From: Carboxylicivirga sp.
Lineage (GTDB): Bacteria > Bacteroidota > Bacteroidia > Bacteroidales > Marinilabiliaceae
Length of the DNA stretch: 64,000 nt
Assembly (NCBI GenBank): GCA_025210475.1
Contig: JAOARW010000068.1
Coordinates: forward strand, 18,167 to 82,166
Reading direction: 5' to 3'
Of this stretch, positions 17,924 through 26,460 are shown one piece after another. The first letter of the stretch is position 1. Each line of letters starts with the position of its first letter. The translations under genes and the position numbers were made by a program. The notes below the pieces were generated by a model that worked only from the letters and a program-made list of their open reading frames with translations, was not told the origin of the DNA and did no database searches.

Positions 17924-18430
17924 TTACTCAATTTCGATTAAGGCTTGATGACCTTCAACGGCATCGCCTTCGGCAACGTGGATTTTTTTAACCACGCCAT
18001 CGATGGCACTTTTATACTCACTTTCCATTTTCATGGCCGATACAATGATAACAGTTTGTCCTTTCTCCACTGTATCACCCACATCAACCGGTATTTTAAC
18101 TATTTTACCCGGCATAGGGGTGGAGATAATGTTACTATCACCATTCAGTGCCGATTTTGATGCATTCCGGTAACGACGTGCTGCATCAATCACTTCTATT
18201 TCGTAATAGTTACTGATGGTATTCACCTTGTATTCGTTAAGGCTGTCTCCTTCGATCATTTCCATGTTAATGGACTGGCCATCCACGAGGATGGAATAGG
18301 TGTCGGATTCGACTTTTAAAAGGTCGAGGTCGTAAATACGCCCATCGATGTCAACCTTGTATTTGGAGCCATTCTGCTCAAGTATTTTTATCCTGGCAAG
18401 GCGCGAATCTATCTTTAATTCTATAGGCAT
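17924..18430 (-). CDS. Biotin carboxyl carrier protein of the acyl-CoA carboxylase
   Basis: A 168-residue carrier whose C-terminal biotinyl domain contains the biotinylation motif SAMKMES (Lys about 134) and the paired glycine turns PMPGKI and AVEGHQAL. The N-terminal 90 residues form a beta-rich linker domain. The open frame runs back to 18508, overlapping the biotin carboxylase gene; the ATG at 18430, 11 bases after that gene's stop, gives the clean start MPIELKIDSR. Its position between carboxylase and transferase genes makes its partners clear. Confidence 0.88.
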   Translation of the reverse strand: MPIELKIDSRLARIKILEQNGSKYKVDIDGRIYDLDLLKVESDTYSILVDGQSINMEMIEGDSLNEYKVNTISNYYEIEVIDAARRYRNASKSALNGDSNIISTPMPGKIVKIPVDVGDTVEKGQTVIIVSAMKMESEYKSAIDGVVKKIHVAEGDAVEGHQALIEIE

Positions 18431-18440
18431 AATGGTCTGT

Positions 18441-19955
18441 TTATAGTCGTAAGATATTTTTGCGTCGGGCATATTCTTTCCACGCCGACTGGTTAGGGGT
18501 AGCAACATTTGTTTTGTCAGCTGCTTCTTTCAATTTCTGCGTATAATCCAGATAAGCAACAAACAAAGCAACATCTTCGCAATAATCCACACAATCGTCT
18601 TCTTCGGTCATTAAAAACTCCATGTTGTTTTCGATGAAGTGTGTGTCGTAGTCGCCATCAACAAAATCTTTGGCTTCCATAATGCGGGCCACAAAAGGAA
18701 TGGAGGTCTTAACCCCGGTTATCTTGTACTCATACAAAGCACGTTTCATTCGGTCGATGGCTTCCTTACGTGTTGGTGCCCATGAAATTAATTTCGAAAT
18801 CATCGGATCGTAGTGGAAAGGAATTTCATAGCCTTCATACACATATCCATCTGTTCGCATACCCAATCCCATGGGTTCTGTAATATTCTTAATCACACCC
18901 GGGCAAGGCATGAAATTATTCTGGTGATCCTCTGCATAGATACGACACTCAATGGCATGACCATTCTGGCGTAAATTTTCCTGCTTAAATTCGAGAGTTA
19001 AGCCGTTAGCCACATTAATCTGTGCTTTTACCAAGTCAACACCTGTTGTTCGTTCTGTAATAGGATGTTCCACCTGCAAGCGGGTATTCATCTCCAAAAA
19101 GTAGAAGTTTAATTGGTTATCTACCAGGAACTCAACCGTTCCGGCACCAACATAATCTACCGATTTAGCGGCTGCGATGGCCTGCTCACCCATTTTATTT
19201 CGTAATTCGGGAGTCATCAATGGTGATGGCGTTTCTTCTACTACCTTTTGGTGGCGGCGTTGAACGGAGCATTCACGCTCAAATAGATGCACATAATTAC
19301 CATGCTGATCGGCCATAATCTGAAACTCAATGTGGTGTGGCGATTCGATGTATTTTTCGATGTAAACCGCATCGTCGCCGAAGGCTGACCGGGCCTCTGA
19401 TTTTGCCATTTCGTAGGCATTTACCAAGTCCTTTTCTTCGCGCACCAGTCGCATGCCTTTACCACCACCACCTGCGCTGGCTTTGAGCATGACCGGATAG
19501 CCAATTTCAGCGGCAATGCTTTTTAGCTTGTTGGGGTCATCTATGTTTTCTTTCGTTCCCGGTACCACAGGAACACCGGAATCAATCATCAGCTGACGGG
19601 CTGTTAATTTATCGCCCATGGTGTTAATGGCATGAATGGAAGGTCCGATGAAGATGATACCTGCCTTTTCAACTTCTTTGGCAAACACCGCATTTTCCGA
19701 TAAAAAGCCGTAGCCCGGATGAATAGCATCAGCTTTGGAGGTTTTAGCAACTTCCAGAATTTTTTTAATGTTTAGGTAGCTTTCGGTTGAGGCTGCAGGG
19801 CCTACACAATAGGCCTCGTCAGCGTATCTGACATGCATGGCTGTCCTGTCAGCTTCTGAAAAAATAGCCACCGAGCGAATGTTCATTTCGCGGCAAGAAC
19901 GCATGACACGAACAGCAATTTCTCCCCGGTTAGCAACTAATACTTTTTTAATCAT
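18441..19955 (-). CDS. Biotin carboxylase subunit of acyl-CoA carboxylase
   Basis: A 504-residue ATP-grasp biotin carboxylase. It begins with the hallmark KKVLVANRGEIAVRVMRS and contains the glycine-rich ATP loop KASAGGGGKGMR, the ERECSVQRRHQK motif, the EMNTRLQVEHP catalytic segment and GHAIECRIYAED. It carboxylates biotin on the carrier encoded next. About 50 residues extend past the usual AccC end, as in propionyl-CoA carboxylase alpha-type subunits. First gene of the three-gene operon, transcribed divergently from ferritin. Confidence 0.92.
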   Translation of the reverse strand: MIKKVLVANRGEIAVRVMRSCREMNIRSVAIFSEADRTAMHVRYADEAYCVGPAASTESYLNIKKILEVAKTSKADAIHPGYGFLSENAVFAKEVEKAGIIFIGPSIHAINTMGDKLTARQLMIDSGVPVVPGTKENIDDPNKLKSIAAEIGYPVMLKASAGGGGKGMRLVREEKDLVNAYEMAKSEARSAFGDDAVYIEKYIESPHHIEFQIMADQHGNYVHLFERECSVQRRHQKVVEETPSPLMTPELRNKMGEQAIAAAKSVDYVGAGTVEFLVDNQLNFYFLEMNTRLQVEHPITERTTGVDLVKAQINVANGLTLEFKQENLRQNGHAIECRIYAEDHQNNFMPCPGVIKNITEPMGLGMRTDGYVYEGYEIPFHYDPMISKLISWAPTRKEAIDRMKRALYEYKITGVKTSIPFVARIMEAKDFVDGDYDTHFIENNMEFLMTEEDDCVDYCEDVALFVAYLDYTQKLKEAADKTNVATPNQSAWKEYARRKNILRL

Positions 19956-20146
19956 AATGGAATAAAGATTTCATTTATAAAAATTTAGAAGTCAAAATGT
20001 TTAAAACAACATTAAAAGACCTTTAATTCCGGCATGCAAAAAAGCTGATTTTTATCAAACTACCAAACACTTTGCGTAAATTGTGTGGAATGATTATAAA
20101 TAAGATTGCGACTAAACCCACGGAACTGTTGATGGTTTATTAAGTG

Positions 20147-20154
20147 TATATTTG
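20147..20154 (+). promoter_or_regulatory. Candidate -7 box (TATATTTG) for ferritin
   Basis: TATATTTG matches TAnnTTTG and lies 27 bases before the ferritin ATG. A TTG at 20129-20131 is the nearest -33 candidate, although the spacing is short. Confidence 0.45.
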
Positions 20155-20181
20155 TTATTCGAAACTTAATTTTTAACAGTT

Positions 20182-20688
20182 ATGCTTAAGAAAAAGGTAG
20201 AAGAAGTACTGGTTAATCAGATTGAGAAAGAAGCGTATTCATCTAATTTATATTTGGCTATGGCCGTTTGGGCCGATACCAATGGTTATGAAGGAACTGC
20301 CAATTGGCTTTATGCTCAGGCAGAAGAAGAGCGCTTACATATGATGAAGTTCATTAAATATGTAAATGAGAGAGGTGGAAAGGCTATTATTCCGGCAATT
20401 GCGCAACCAACTGCTGAATACAGCGATATTAAAGCCGTTTTTGCCAAGGTATATGAGCACGAACAATATGTAACTGAATTGATCAGTGGTATTGTAGGTG
20501 TTTGCCTTGAGGAAAAAGATTTTACGACTCACAATTGGATTCAGTGGTTCGTAACAGAGCAAATTGAAGAGGAAGCTTCGGTTGCAGCCATCAATGACAA
20601 GTTGAATTTATTAGGTGATCATAACCTGTATATGTTCGATCGTGACATTATGGGTATGCGTGGTCAGGTTCCTGCAAGTGCAGAGTAA
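20182..20688 (+). CDS. ftnA: Bacterial non-haem ferritin
   Basis: A 168-residue four-helix ferritin. The di-iron centre ligands are visible in IEKEAYSSNLYLAMA (Glu about 17), QAEEERLHMMKF (Glu about 50, His about 53), YEHEQYVTEL (Glu about 94) and VTEQIEEEAS. There is no haem-binding Met typical of bacterioferritin. It oxidises and stores iron in the cytoplasm as a 24-mer. It is a single-gene unit with its own promoter and a strong terminator, divergent from the carboxylase operon. Confidence 0.95.
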   Translation: MLKKKVEEVLVNQIEKEAYSSNLYLAMAVWADTNGYEGTANWLYAQAEEERLHMMKFIKYVNERGGKAIIPAIAQPTAEYSDIKAVFAKVYEHEQYVTELISGIVGVCLEEKDFTTHNWIQWFVTEQIEEEASVAAINDKLNLLGDHNLYMFDRDIMGMRGQVPASAE

Positions 20689-20705
20689 CAGAACACAGAC
20701 ATATA

Positions 20706-20743
20706 ATATAAGAAAAGCCGGCATATGCCGGCTTTTCTTATAT
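20706..20743. terminator. Perfect 38-base palindromic terminator
   Basis: Bases 20706-20743 form a perfect palindrome centred on GCAT|ATGC, with a GC-rich core (GCCGGCAT) flanked by AAAA/TTTT tracts. It serves as a bidirectional terminator between ferritin (plus) and the GH15 gene (minus). Confidence 0.9.
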
Positions 20744-20766
20744 CTGTTATCGATAAACACTTTAAT

Positions 20767-22572
20767 TTATCGAATTGATTTCATTATCTGTTCTTCTTTA
20801 GAAATCTGATCACCGGAAAGTGTGATGGCTGTTTCAATGATTGCCAGGTGAGAATAGGCTTGAGGGAAATTGCCCAACATACGACGCGTTTTAAAGTCGA
20901 GATCCTCACTAAATAATCCCAGATGATTGGAACAAGCCAGAAGAGCCTCAAATTTACGGGTGGCCTCGTCCTTTAATCCAATTTTATACAGACTGTTGAT
21001 TAGCCAGAAAGAGCAAATGGTAAATGCTGATTGCGGTTCGCCAAAATCGTCTTCATTTTTATAGCGATACATCAAACCATCGTGTTCCAATTCCTTTTGT
21101 ATCGCTAATACTGTTTTCTTATAACGCTGATCATCGGCAGCAATAAAGCCATACGATTCCATTAACAGTACCGCAGCATCCAAATCATTAGATCCGTATG
21201 ATTGCGTGAAAGTATGCTTTTCTTCCGACCAGGCATTCTGATGAATGTCAGCAGCGATTTTTTCTTCCAGCTGTTTCCACTCAACAGCGTAGGTTTCGCG
21301 TTTTAACAATTGAGCAATTTTACGTGCCCGGTCGATTGCTACCCAGCACAAAACTTTACTGAATGTAAAATGCTTGCCTTCACTTCTGATTTCCCAGATT
21401 CCTTTATCCGGCTCTTGCCAGTTCTCATCAACCACCTTCACAATGTTTCGAACAATGGTCCATAAATCTTCACTGTTACCAAGTGTAGAACGGAAACGCT
21501 CGAAATATTGCAGAATTACATCCATCAGGATGCCATAGATATCGTTCTGTTTTTGAATATAGGCCGCATTTCCAATACGAACAGGTTTGCTGTTTTCATA
21601 GCCGCTCAGATGCTCTAACTCCATTTCATGAAGTTCTTTTTCACCATGTATACCATACATGATTTGCATCTTCTCACCTTTATCCGGCATCAGGTTAATG
21701 ATGAAATTCAGATAACGCTCGGCGATGCGTTCATGTCCCAATTGGGTCATTATTTTTACCACCATCGATGCATCCCTGATCCAGCAAAAGCGGTAGTCCC
21801 AGTTTCGGACTTCTCCAACAGTTTCTGGTAAAGAGGTGGTTAGAGCAGCCAATATAGCTCCTGATTTTTGGTAGTTCAGTAACTTCAGTGTTAAGGCACT
21901 GCGGGTAATCTCCTCCTCGTATTTCTTAAAACTTGTGGTTTTATCCGACCAGTTCAACCAGTATACTTTAGTCCGTTGGAGTTTTAAGTACGAACGATCG
22001 GTCGATTGCTGCAAAAGCTTTTGGTTATAACTTAAAAGCAGGAATTCATTTTGCTTAATCGTTACGGGAAGTTTATTTTTGATGCTTTTTTTATCAAAAG
22101 AAGAATAAAGATACACCGAATCATACTCACCATTTTTGGTGTAGGCTTTCAGGTATTCTTCCTCTACATCAATGATTGTATCTGGCTTGGCGTACTCAAG
22201 CTTAGGCTCAAAATTAATAACCACACTTACCTCTCCCGAAATGTGTTTGATGTATCGAACTATATCTGGTGGCGTATAATACAAGCCATCTTCGTTACGA
22301 TATCTAGGCATAAAATCATGCAACTCAAAAATACCAGAGGCACAGGTGAAACGGGTAACCAATATATTGGTTCGCGGAATATAAAACTGTTCTGTTTCAT
22401 ACTCCTCAGTGGGTTGAATTCTAAAAAAACCGCCCTTTTTGTCATCCAGTATTTTAGCAAAGGTTGAAGGTGATGCAAAGTGGGGTAAACACAACCATTC
22501 CACCGAGCCTGTTTTCGAAACCAATGCTGCACTTCGACAGTTTCCTATGATACCGTAATCAAGGTTTTTCAT
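20767..22572 (-). CDS. Glycoside hydrolase family 15 protein (glucoamylase/trehalase-like)
   Basis: A 601-residue cytoplasmic GH15 enzyme: N-terminal beta-sandwich domain (YGIIGNCRSAALVSKTGSVEWLC) and a C-terminal (alpha/alpha)6 barrel starting near residue 250. Family motifs are VRNWDYRFCWIRDAS, the WQEPDKGIWE acid region and LGNFPQAYSHLA near the end. There is no signal peptide. Bacterial GH15 members include glucoamylases, glucodextranases and trehalases. The divergently transcribed neighbour makes trehalose, so trehalase activity or another role in trehalose turnover is a reasonable inference. Confidence 0.85.
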   Translation of the reverse strand: MKNLDYGIIGNCRSAALVSKTGSVEWLCLPHFASPSTFAKILDDKKGGFFRIQPTEEYETEQFYIPRTNILVTRFTCASGIFELHDFMPRYRNEDGLYYTPPDIVRYIKHISGEVSVVINFEPKLEYAKPDTIIDVEEEYLKAYTKNGEYDSVYLYSSFDKKSIKNKLPVTIKQNEFLLLSYNQKLLQQSTDRSYLKLQRTKVYWLNWSDKTTSFKKYEEEITRSALTLKLLNYQKSGAILAALTTSLPETVGEVRNWDYRFCWIRDASMVVKIMTQLGHERIAERYLNFIINLMPDKGEKMQIMYGIHGEKELHEMELEHLSGYENSKPVRIGNAAYIQKQNDIYGILMDVILQYFERFRSTLGNSEDLWTIVRNIVKVVDENWQEPDKGIWEIRSEGKHFTFSKVLCWVAIDRARKIAQLLKRETYAVEWKQLEEKIAADIHQNAWSEEKHTFTQSYGSNDLDAAVLLMESYGFIAADDQRYKKTVLAIQKELEHDGLMYRYKNEDDFGEPQSAFTICSFWLINSLYKIGLKDEATRKFEALLACSNHLGLFSEDLDFKTRRMLGNFPQAYSHLAIIETAITLSGDQISKEEQIMKSIR

Positions 22573-22802
22573 ACGCCATTCAAATAATACTTATTCTCAA
22601 AATCTTCAATCTAATTAAGCCAATATATCATTGAGAAATGTATATTTGCTTACAAGTGCAAAAAAAATGGTATTTTTTTAATAATACTACTTTTTATAGC
22701 TTTCTTTTTAAAAATCGTTAAGGAGATATTTATAATTCGTTTGGGGGCTGTAAACCACAATCATGTTGGCAGAACTTCAGACAATAAATCAAATTTAAGC
22801 CT

Positions 22803-25010
22803 ATGTCGAGATTGCATATTGTCGCTAATCGCTTACCATATAGTTTGGTTAGGGAAGAAAACGGATTTAAACTGAATGAAAGTGTTGGTGGGTTGGCCAC
22901 TGGAATGAAGTCGGTTTACACCGAATATGGTGGTAAATGGATTGGTTGGTCGGGTGTTAATTCTGATGACCTAACTCACGAAGAGTCGGCCGAAATAGAT
23001 GCACGACTATCAGAGAAAAGCTGCGTAACGGTGCCACTAAGTGAGCAGGAGATATTGGAATACTACGAAGGCTTTAGTAATAAAACCATATGGCCATTGT
23101 TTCATTATTTTACACAATACGTCGAATACTCGCCTGCCAATTGGGAAACCTATAAGCGCGTTAATCAACGATTTGCCGATAAGGTTTTAGAAGTCGCGGA
23201 GGATGGTGACACGGTTTGGGTACACGATTACCAACTTTTGCTGGTGCCTGAAATGATTAAGTCGGTAAAGCCTAATGTGACTGTGGGATTCTTCCTGCAC
23301 ATTCCTTTTCCTTCTTACGAGGTGTTTAGAATACTACCCTGGCGTATGGAGCTGTTAAAAGGAATGTTGGGTTCAGATTTGCTTGGTTTCCATATTTATG
23401 ACTACGAGCGTCACTTCCTGAGTTCGGTTCGACGTCTTTATGGTTATGAAATTGCTTTTAACGAAATTCATGCCGATGACCGAATTATAAAGGCCGATTC
23501 CTTCCCGATGGGCATCGATTACGAGAAGTTTAGGAAAACTTCGGCAGCTGTGATGCAAAAGACCATTCAGGAGCGCTCTGATTTGCATAAGGAGTTGGAG
23601 AAATACTTTATGACTTCGCCTGATCGTCGCCTGATTTTATCCATAGATCGCCTGGATTATACCAAAGGTATTCCACAGCGCCTGAAAGCTTTCCGTAAGT
23701 TCATGGAAAAATATCCTGAGTTTCATGGTAAGGTAACTTTGGTAATGTTAGCTGTACCGAGTCGTGGACAGGTGGAAGAATACATGATTCTGAAGAAAGA
23801 AGTAGACGAGCTGGTTGGTAATATTAACGGTACCTATGGTAGCATCAATTATACGCCGGTTTGGTATTTCTATCGGGCCATGCCTTTTGAGAATCTGGTG
23901 GAGCTTTATAACCTGTCGGATGTGGCGCTGATTACACCTTTACGCGATGGTATGAACCTGGTAGCGAAAGAATACGTAGCTTCCAGAGGTAATCAAACAG
24001 GGGTAATTGTATTAAGCGAAATGGCTGGTGTTTCGAAAGAAATGGGAGAGGCCATAACCATTAATCCGATCAACGAAGATGAAATTGCCGACGCACTAAA
24101 TCGTGCATTAACAATGCCTTTGGAGGAACAGAAGGAGCGTATGGGATACCTTCAGGAGCGAATTCAACGTTACTCGGTATTTAAGTGGGCCGGTGAATTT
24201 GTAGATGCCCTGGAGAACGTTAAACGCATACAGAAAGAGTTTTTGGTTAAGAAGATCTCTAGCAGTGTATTTGAGGATATCAATAAAAAATACAAGTCGG
24301 CTAGCAAACGCGCTATCTTCCTGGATTACGACGGTACCTTGACTTCATTTCATAAAAATCCGCAGGAGGCAACGCCAAATGAGGAGTTATATACCATTTT
24401 GAACAGGCTGATTGCCGATCCACAAAATACAGTAACCATAATCAGTGGCCGTGATCGCGATACATTGGAGAAGTGGTTTGCTGATGTGCCGATTAACCTG
24501 ATTTGTGAGCATGGTGTTTGGTTGCGTAAATATGGCGAAGACTGGCAAACGCTTACCAATGTTAATAACGAATGGATGCCAGTGATTCGTCCAGTTTTAG
24601 AGCGTTTTGTAGATCGTACGCCAGGTTCTTTTATCGAAGAGAAAAATTACTCGTTGGTATGGCATTACCGAAAAGCTGAACCGGAACAAAGTCTGATTCG
24701 CGCCAATGAATTAAAAGATGAATTACTTGATCTGGTGGGTAACCTGAATCTGGAGATCATGGAAGGAAGTAAGGTAATTGAGGTGAAAAGTGGCGGTATC
24801 AACAAAGGAATTGCTGCCAACCAGTTTATTAATAATGCTGCTTACGATTACCTAATGGCGATGGGTGATGACTGGACAGATGAATACATGTTTAAGGAAT
24901 TACCACAAGAAGCCATTACTGTTAAAGTGGGCATACAGCGAACCAGCGCCAATTATAAATTGGAGTCGGTGGATGCGGTTCGTAATTTCTTAAAAACGCT
25001 TGGTGATTAA
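22803..25010 (+). CDS. Bifunctional trehalose-6-phosphate synthase/phosphatase (OtsA-OtsB fusion)
   Basis: A 735-residue fusion. Residues 1 to about 470 form a GT20 trehalose-6-phosphate synthase (VANRLPYSL, GGLATGM, VWVHDYQLLLVP, SIDRLDYTKGIPQRL, LRDGMNLVAKEYVA). Residues from about 500 form a HAD-type trehalose-6-phosphate phosphatase with the nucleophile motif FLDYDGTLTSF (D508, D510) and MGDDWTDEYMF near the end. The protein makes trehalose from UDP-glucose and glucose-6-phosphate in one polypeptide, usually for osmotic or stress protection. It shares a 230-base divergent promoter region with the GH15 gene. Confidence 0.95.
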   Translation: MSRLHIVANRLPYSLVREENGFKLNESVGGLATGMKSVYTEYGGKWIGWSGVNSDDLTHEESAEIDARLSEKSCVTVPLSEQEILEYYEGFSNKTIWPLFHYFTQYVEYSPANWETYKRVNQRFADKVLEVAEDGDTVWVHDYQLLLVPEMIKSVKPNVTVGFFLHIPFPSYEVFRILPWRMELLKGMLGSDLLGFHIYDYERHFLSSVRRLYGYEIAFNEIHADDRIIKADSFPMGIDYEKFRKTSAAVMQKTIQERSDLHKELEKYFMTSPDRRLILSIDRLDYTKGIPQRLKAFRKFMEKYPEFHGKVTLVMLAVPSRGQVEEYMILKKEVDELVGNINGTYGSINYTPVWYFYRAMPFENLVELYNLSDVALITPLRDGMNLVAKEYVASRGNQTGVIVLSEMAGVSKEMGEAITINPINEDEIADALNRALTMPLEEQKERMGYLQERIQRYSVFKWAGEFVDALENVKRIQKEFLVKKISSSVFEDINKKYKSASKRAIFLDYDGTLTSFHKNPQEATPNEELYTILNRLIADPQNTVTIISGRDRDTLEKWFADVPINLICEHGVWLRKYGEDWQTLTNVNNEWMPVIRPVLERFVDRTPGSFIEEKNYSLVWHYRKAEPEQSLIRANELKDELLDLVGNLNLEIMEGSKVIEVKSGGINKGIAANQFINNAAYDYLMAMGDDWTDEYMFKELPQEAITVKVGIQRTSANYKLESVDAVRNFLKTLGD

Positions 25011-25022
25011 GAATCGTAACGA

Positions 25023-25074
25023 TATAAAGTAAAAGCGGCGCATGAATTAAACCATGCGCCACTTTTACTTTATA
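25023..25074. terminator. Bidirectional terminator
   Basis: A long inverted repeat pairs TATAAAGTAAAAG plus GGCGCATG on the left with CATGCGCC plus CTTTTACTTTATA on the right, with one internal mismatch. It separates the trehalose gene from the convergent efflux operon. Confidence 0.85.
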
Positions 25075-25086
25075 ACAGATTTCTAT

Positions 25087-26460
25087 CTACTGCCATCCTC
25101 CACCAAGAGTTTGGTAAAGTGTAATGTATGCTTCGAGAAGATCTTGTCGGTTTCCGGTTTGCAGCATCTGGGCATCAAATGCCTGTCGCTGGCTTTCCAA
25201 AAACTCAATGTAACTGGCAATACCTTTATCGTATCGTTCACCAGATAACGATGCGGCTTCCATAGCGGCTTCCACATGCTCTTTAATAGCCGTTTCTTCT
25301 TCCTTTAAGGTTTCAATGGTATACAAGGCATCTTCCACCTCTCTGAAAGCATTTAATACGGTATTCTCATATTGATAAACAGCTGCTTCAGTTCTAGCTC
25401 GTTCGGCCTTCGCACGGTTCTTGTTTTTACCCCAGTTAAAAATTGGCCCCAATAAACTACCACTAATATTCCAGGCCGGATCACCATCGGTTAGTGTACT
25501 TAAATCATCACTGGCCAATCCGAACATACCAGTTAAACTTAAAGATGGCAGTCGGGCAGCTTGAGCTGCTCCAGCCAAGGCATTTTGAGCAACCAATTCT
25601 TGTTCAGCCACCAGGATGTCTGGCCTTCTGTTTAACAAATCAGAAGGAATACCTGCAGGAATAGCTGGTATTGCACTGTATTGATTTAAATTACCTTCAA
25701 ATTGGTGTAGCTGAGGATTTTCACCAATGAGAACGCTTAACAGGTTGCGCGATTGTGCAGCTCCTCGTTTATACAATGGTATAGAAGTAGCTGCGATGGC
25801 CTTTTGTATTCTTGAATGATTAACATCAATGGCCGGAATAATACCCGCTTCGAAACGCTCTTTTAGAATCAGATACGAACTGTCGCGAATGGCATAGGTC
25901 TGTTCGGCAATAATAATTTTTTCCTGAAACTCCATCACCTGAAAATAGGTGGAGGCTACTGTCGTTATCAAGGATAATTTAAGGGAATTCAAACCATATT
26001 CAGAGGCCAGGTATTGAGCTCTGGCAGATTCATTCATGCGGCGAAGCTTTCCCCAAAAGTCAATCTCCCAACTGGCCTGACCCATTATGTTGAAGGCATT
26101 GGATGGTTCAGGTAATTTTAAAGCCTGGAAATTACCCCTGGCAGCAGAGCCGGTATAGTTAATCTGGGGTAATAACTCAGCTTTCTGAATTGCCAGTTGC
26201 AAACGGGCAGCTTCAACATTTTGAGCCGTTGCTAATAAATCCTTGTTGTTTTTTAAGGCTTTTTTAATCAGAGTATCCAATACCGGATCATTGAATAATT
26301 GCCACCACTTCAAGGATTCGTTATAAGTTGTATCATCGTAGGCAAACATAAAACTCGATGGCGATTCTATCTCTGGCCGAGAGTAATTCTTACCCATTTT
26401 ACAACTGCTAATCACAAGTGCAAACAATGTGATTGATAGTATGTATTTTATTATCTTCAT
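25087..26460 (-). CDS. TolC-type outer-membrane efflux lipoprotein (NodT family)
   Basis: A 457-residue outer-membrane factor. A signal peptide ends at lipobox VISSC, followed by KMGKNYSRPEI typical of the NodT/OprM family, then two repeats of the OEP domain (about 60-250 and 270-450) containing the hallmark NRRPDILVAEQELVAQNA. It forms the outer-membrane channel of the tripartite pump encoded with it. Its ATG overlaps the stop of the RND gene (ATGA), so the two are translationally coupled. Confidence 0.93.
   Translation of the reverse strand: MKIIKYILSITLFALVISSCKMGKNYSRPEIESPSSFMFAYDDTTYNESLKWWQLFNDPVLDTLIKKALKNNKDLLATAQNVEAARLQLAIQKAELLPQINYTGSAARGNFQALKLPEPSNAFNIMGQASWEIDFWGKLRRMNESARAQYLASEYGLNSLKLSLITTVASTYFQVMEFQEKIIIAEQTYAIRDSSYLILKERFEAGIIPAIDVNHSRIQKAIAATSIPLYKRGAAQSRNLLSVLIGENPQLHQFEGNLNQYSAIPAIPAGIPSDLLNRRPDILVAEQELVAQNALAGAAQAARLPSLSLTGMFGLASDDLSTLTDGDPAWNISGSLLGPIFNWGKNKNRAKAERARTEAAVYQYENTVLNAFREVEDALYTIETLKEEETAIKEHVEAAMEAASLSGERYDKGIASYIEFLESQRQAFDAQMLQTGNRQDLLEAYITLYQTLGGGWQ

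Noticed and set aside
18431..18508. Upstream extension of the biotin carrier frame into the biotin carboxylase gene
   Set aside because: It overlaps the end of the carboxylase gene; the ATG at 18430 gives the usual operon spacing.
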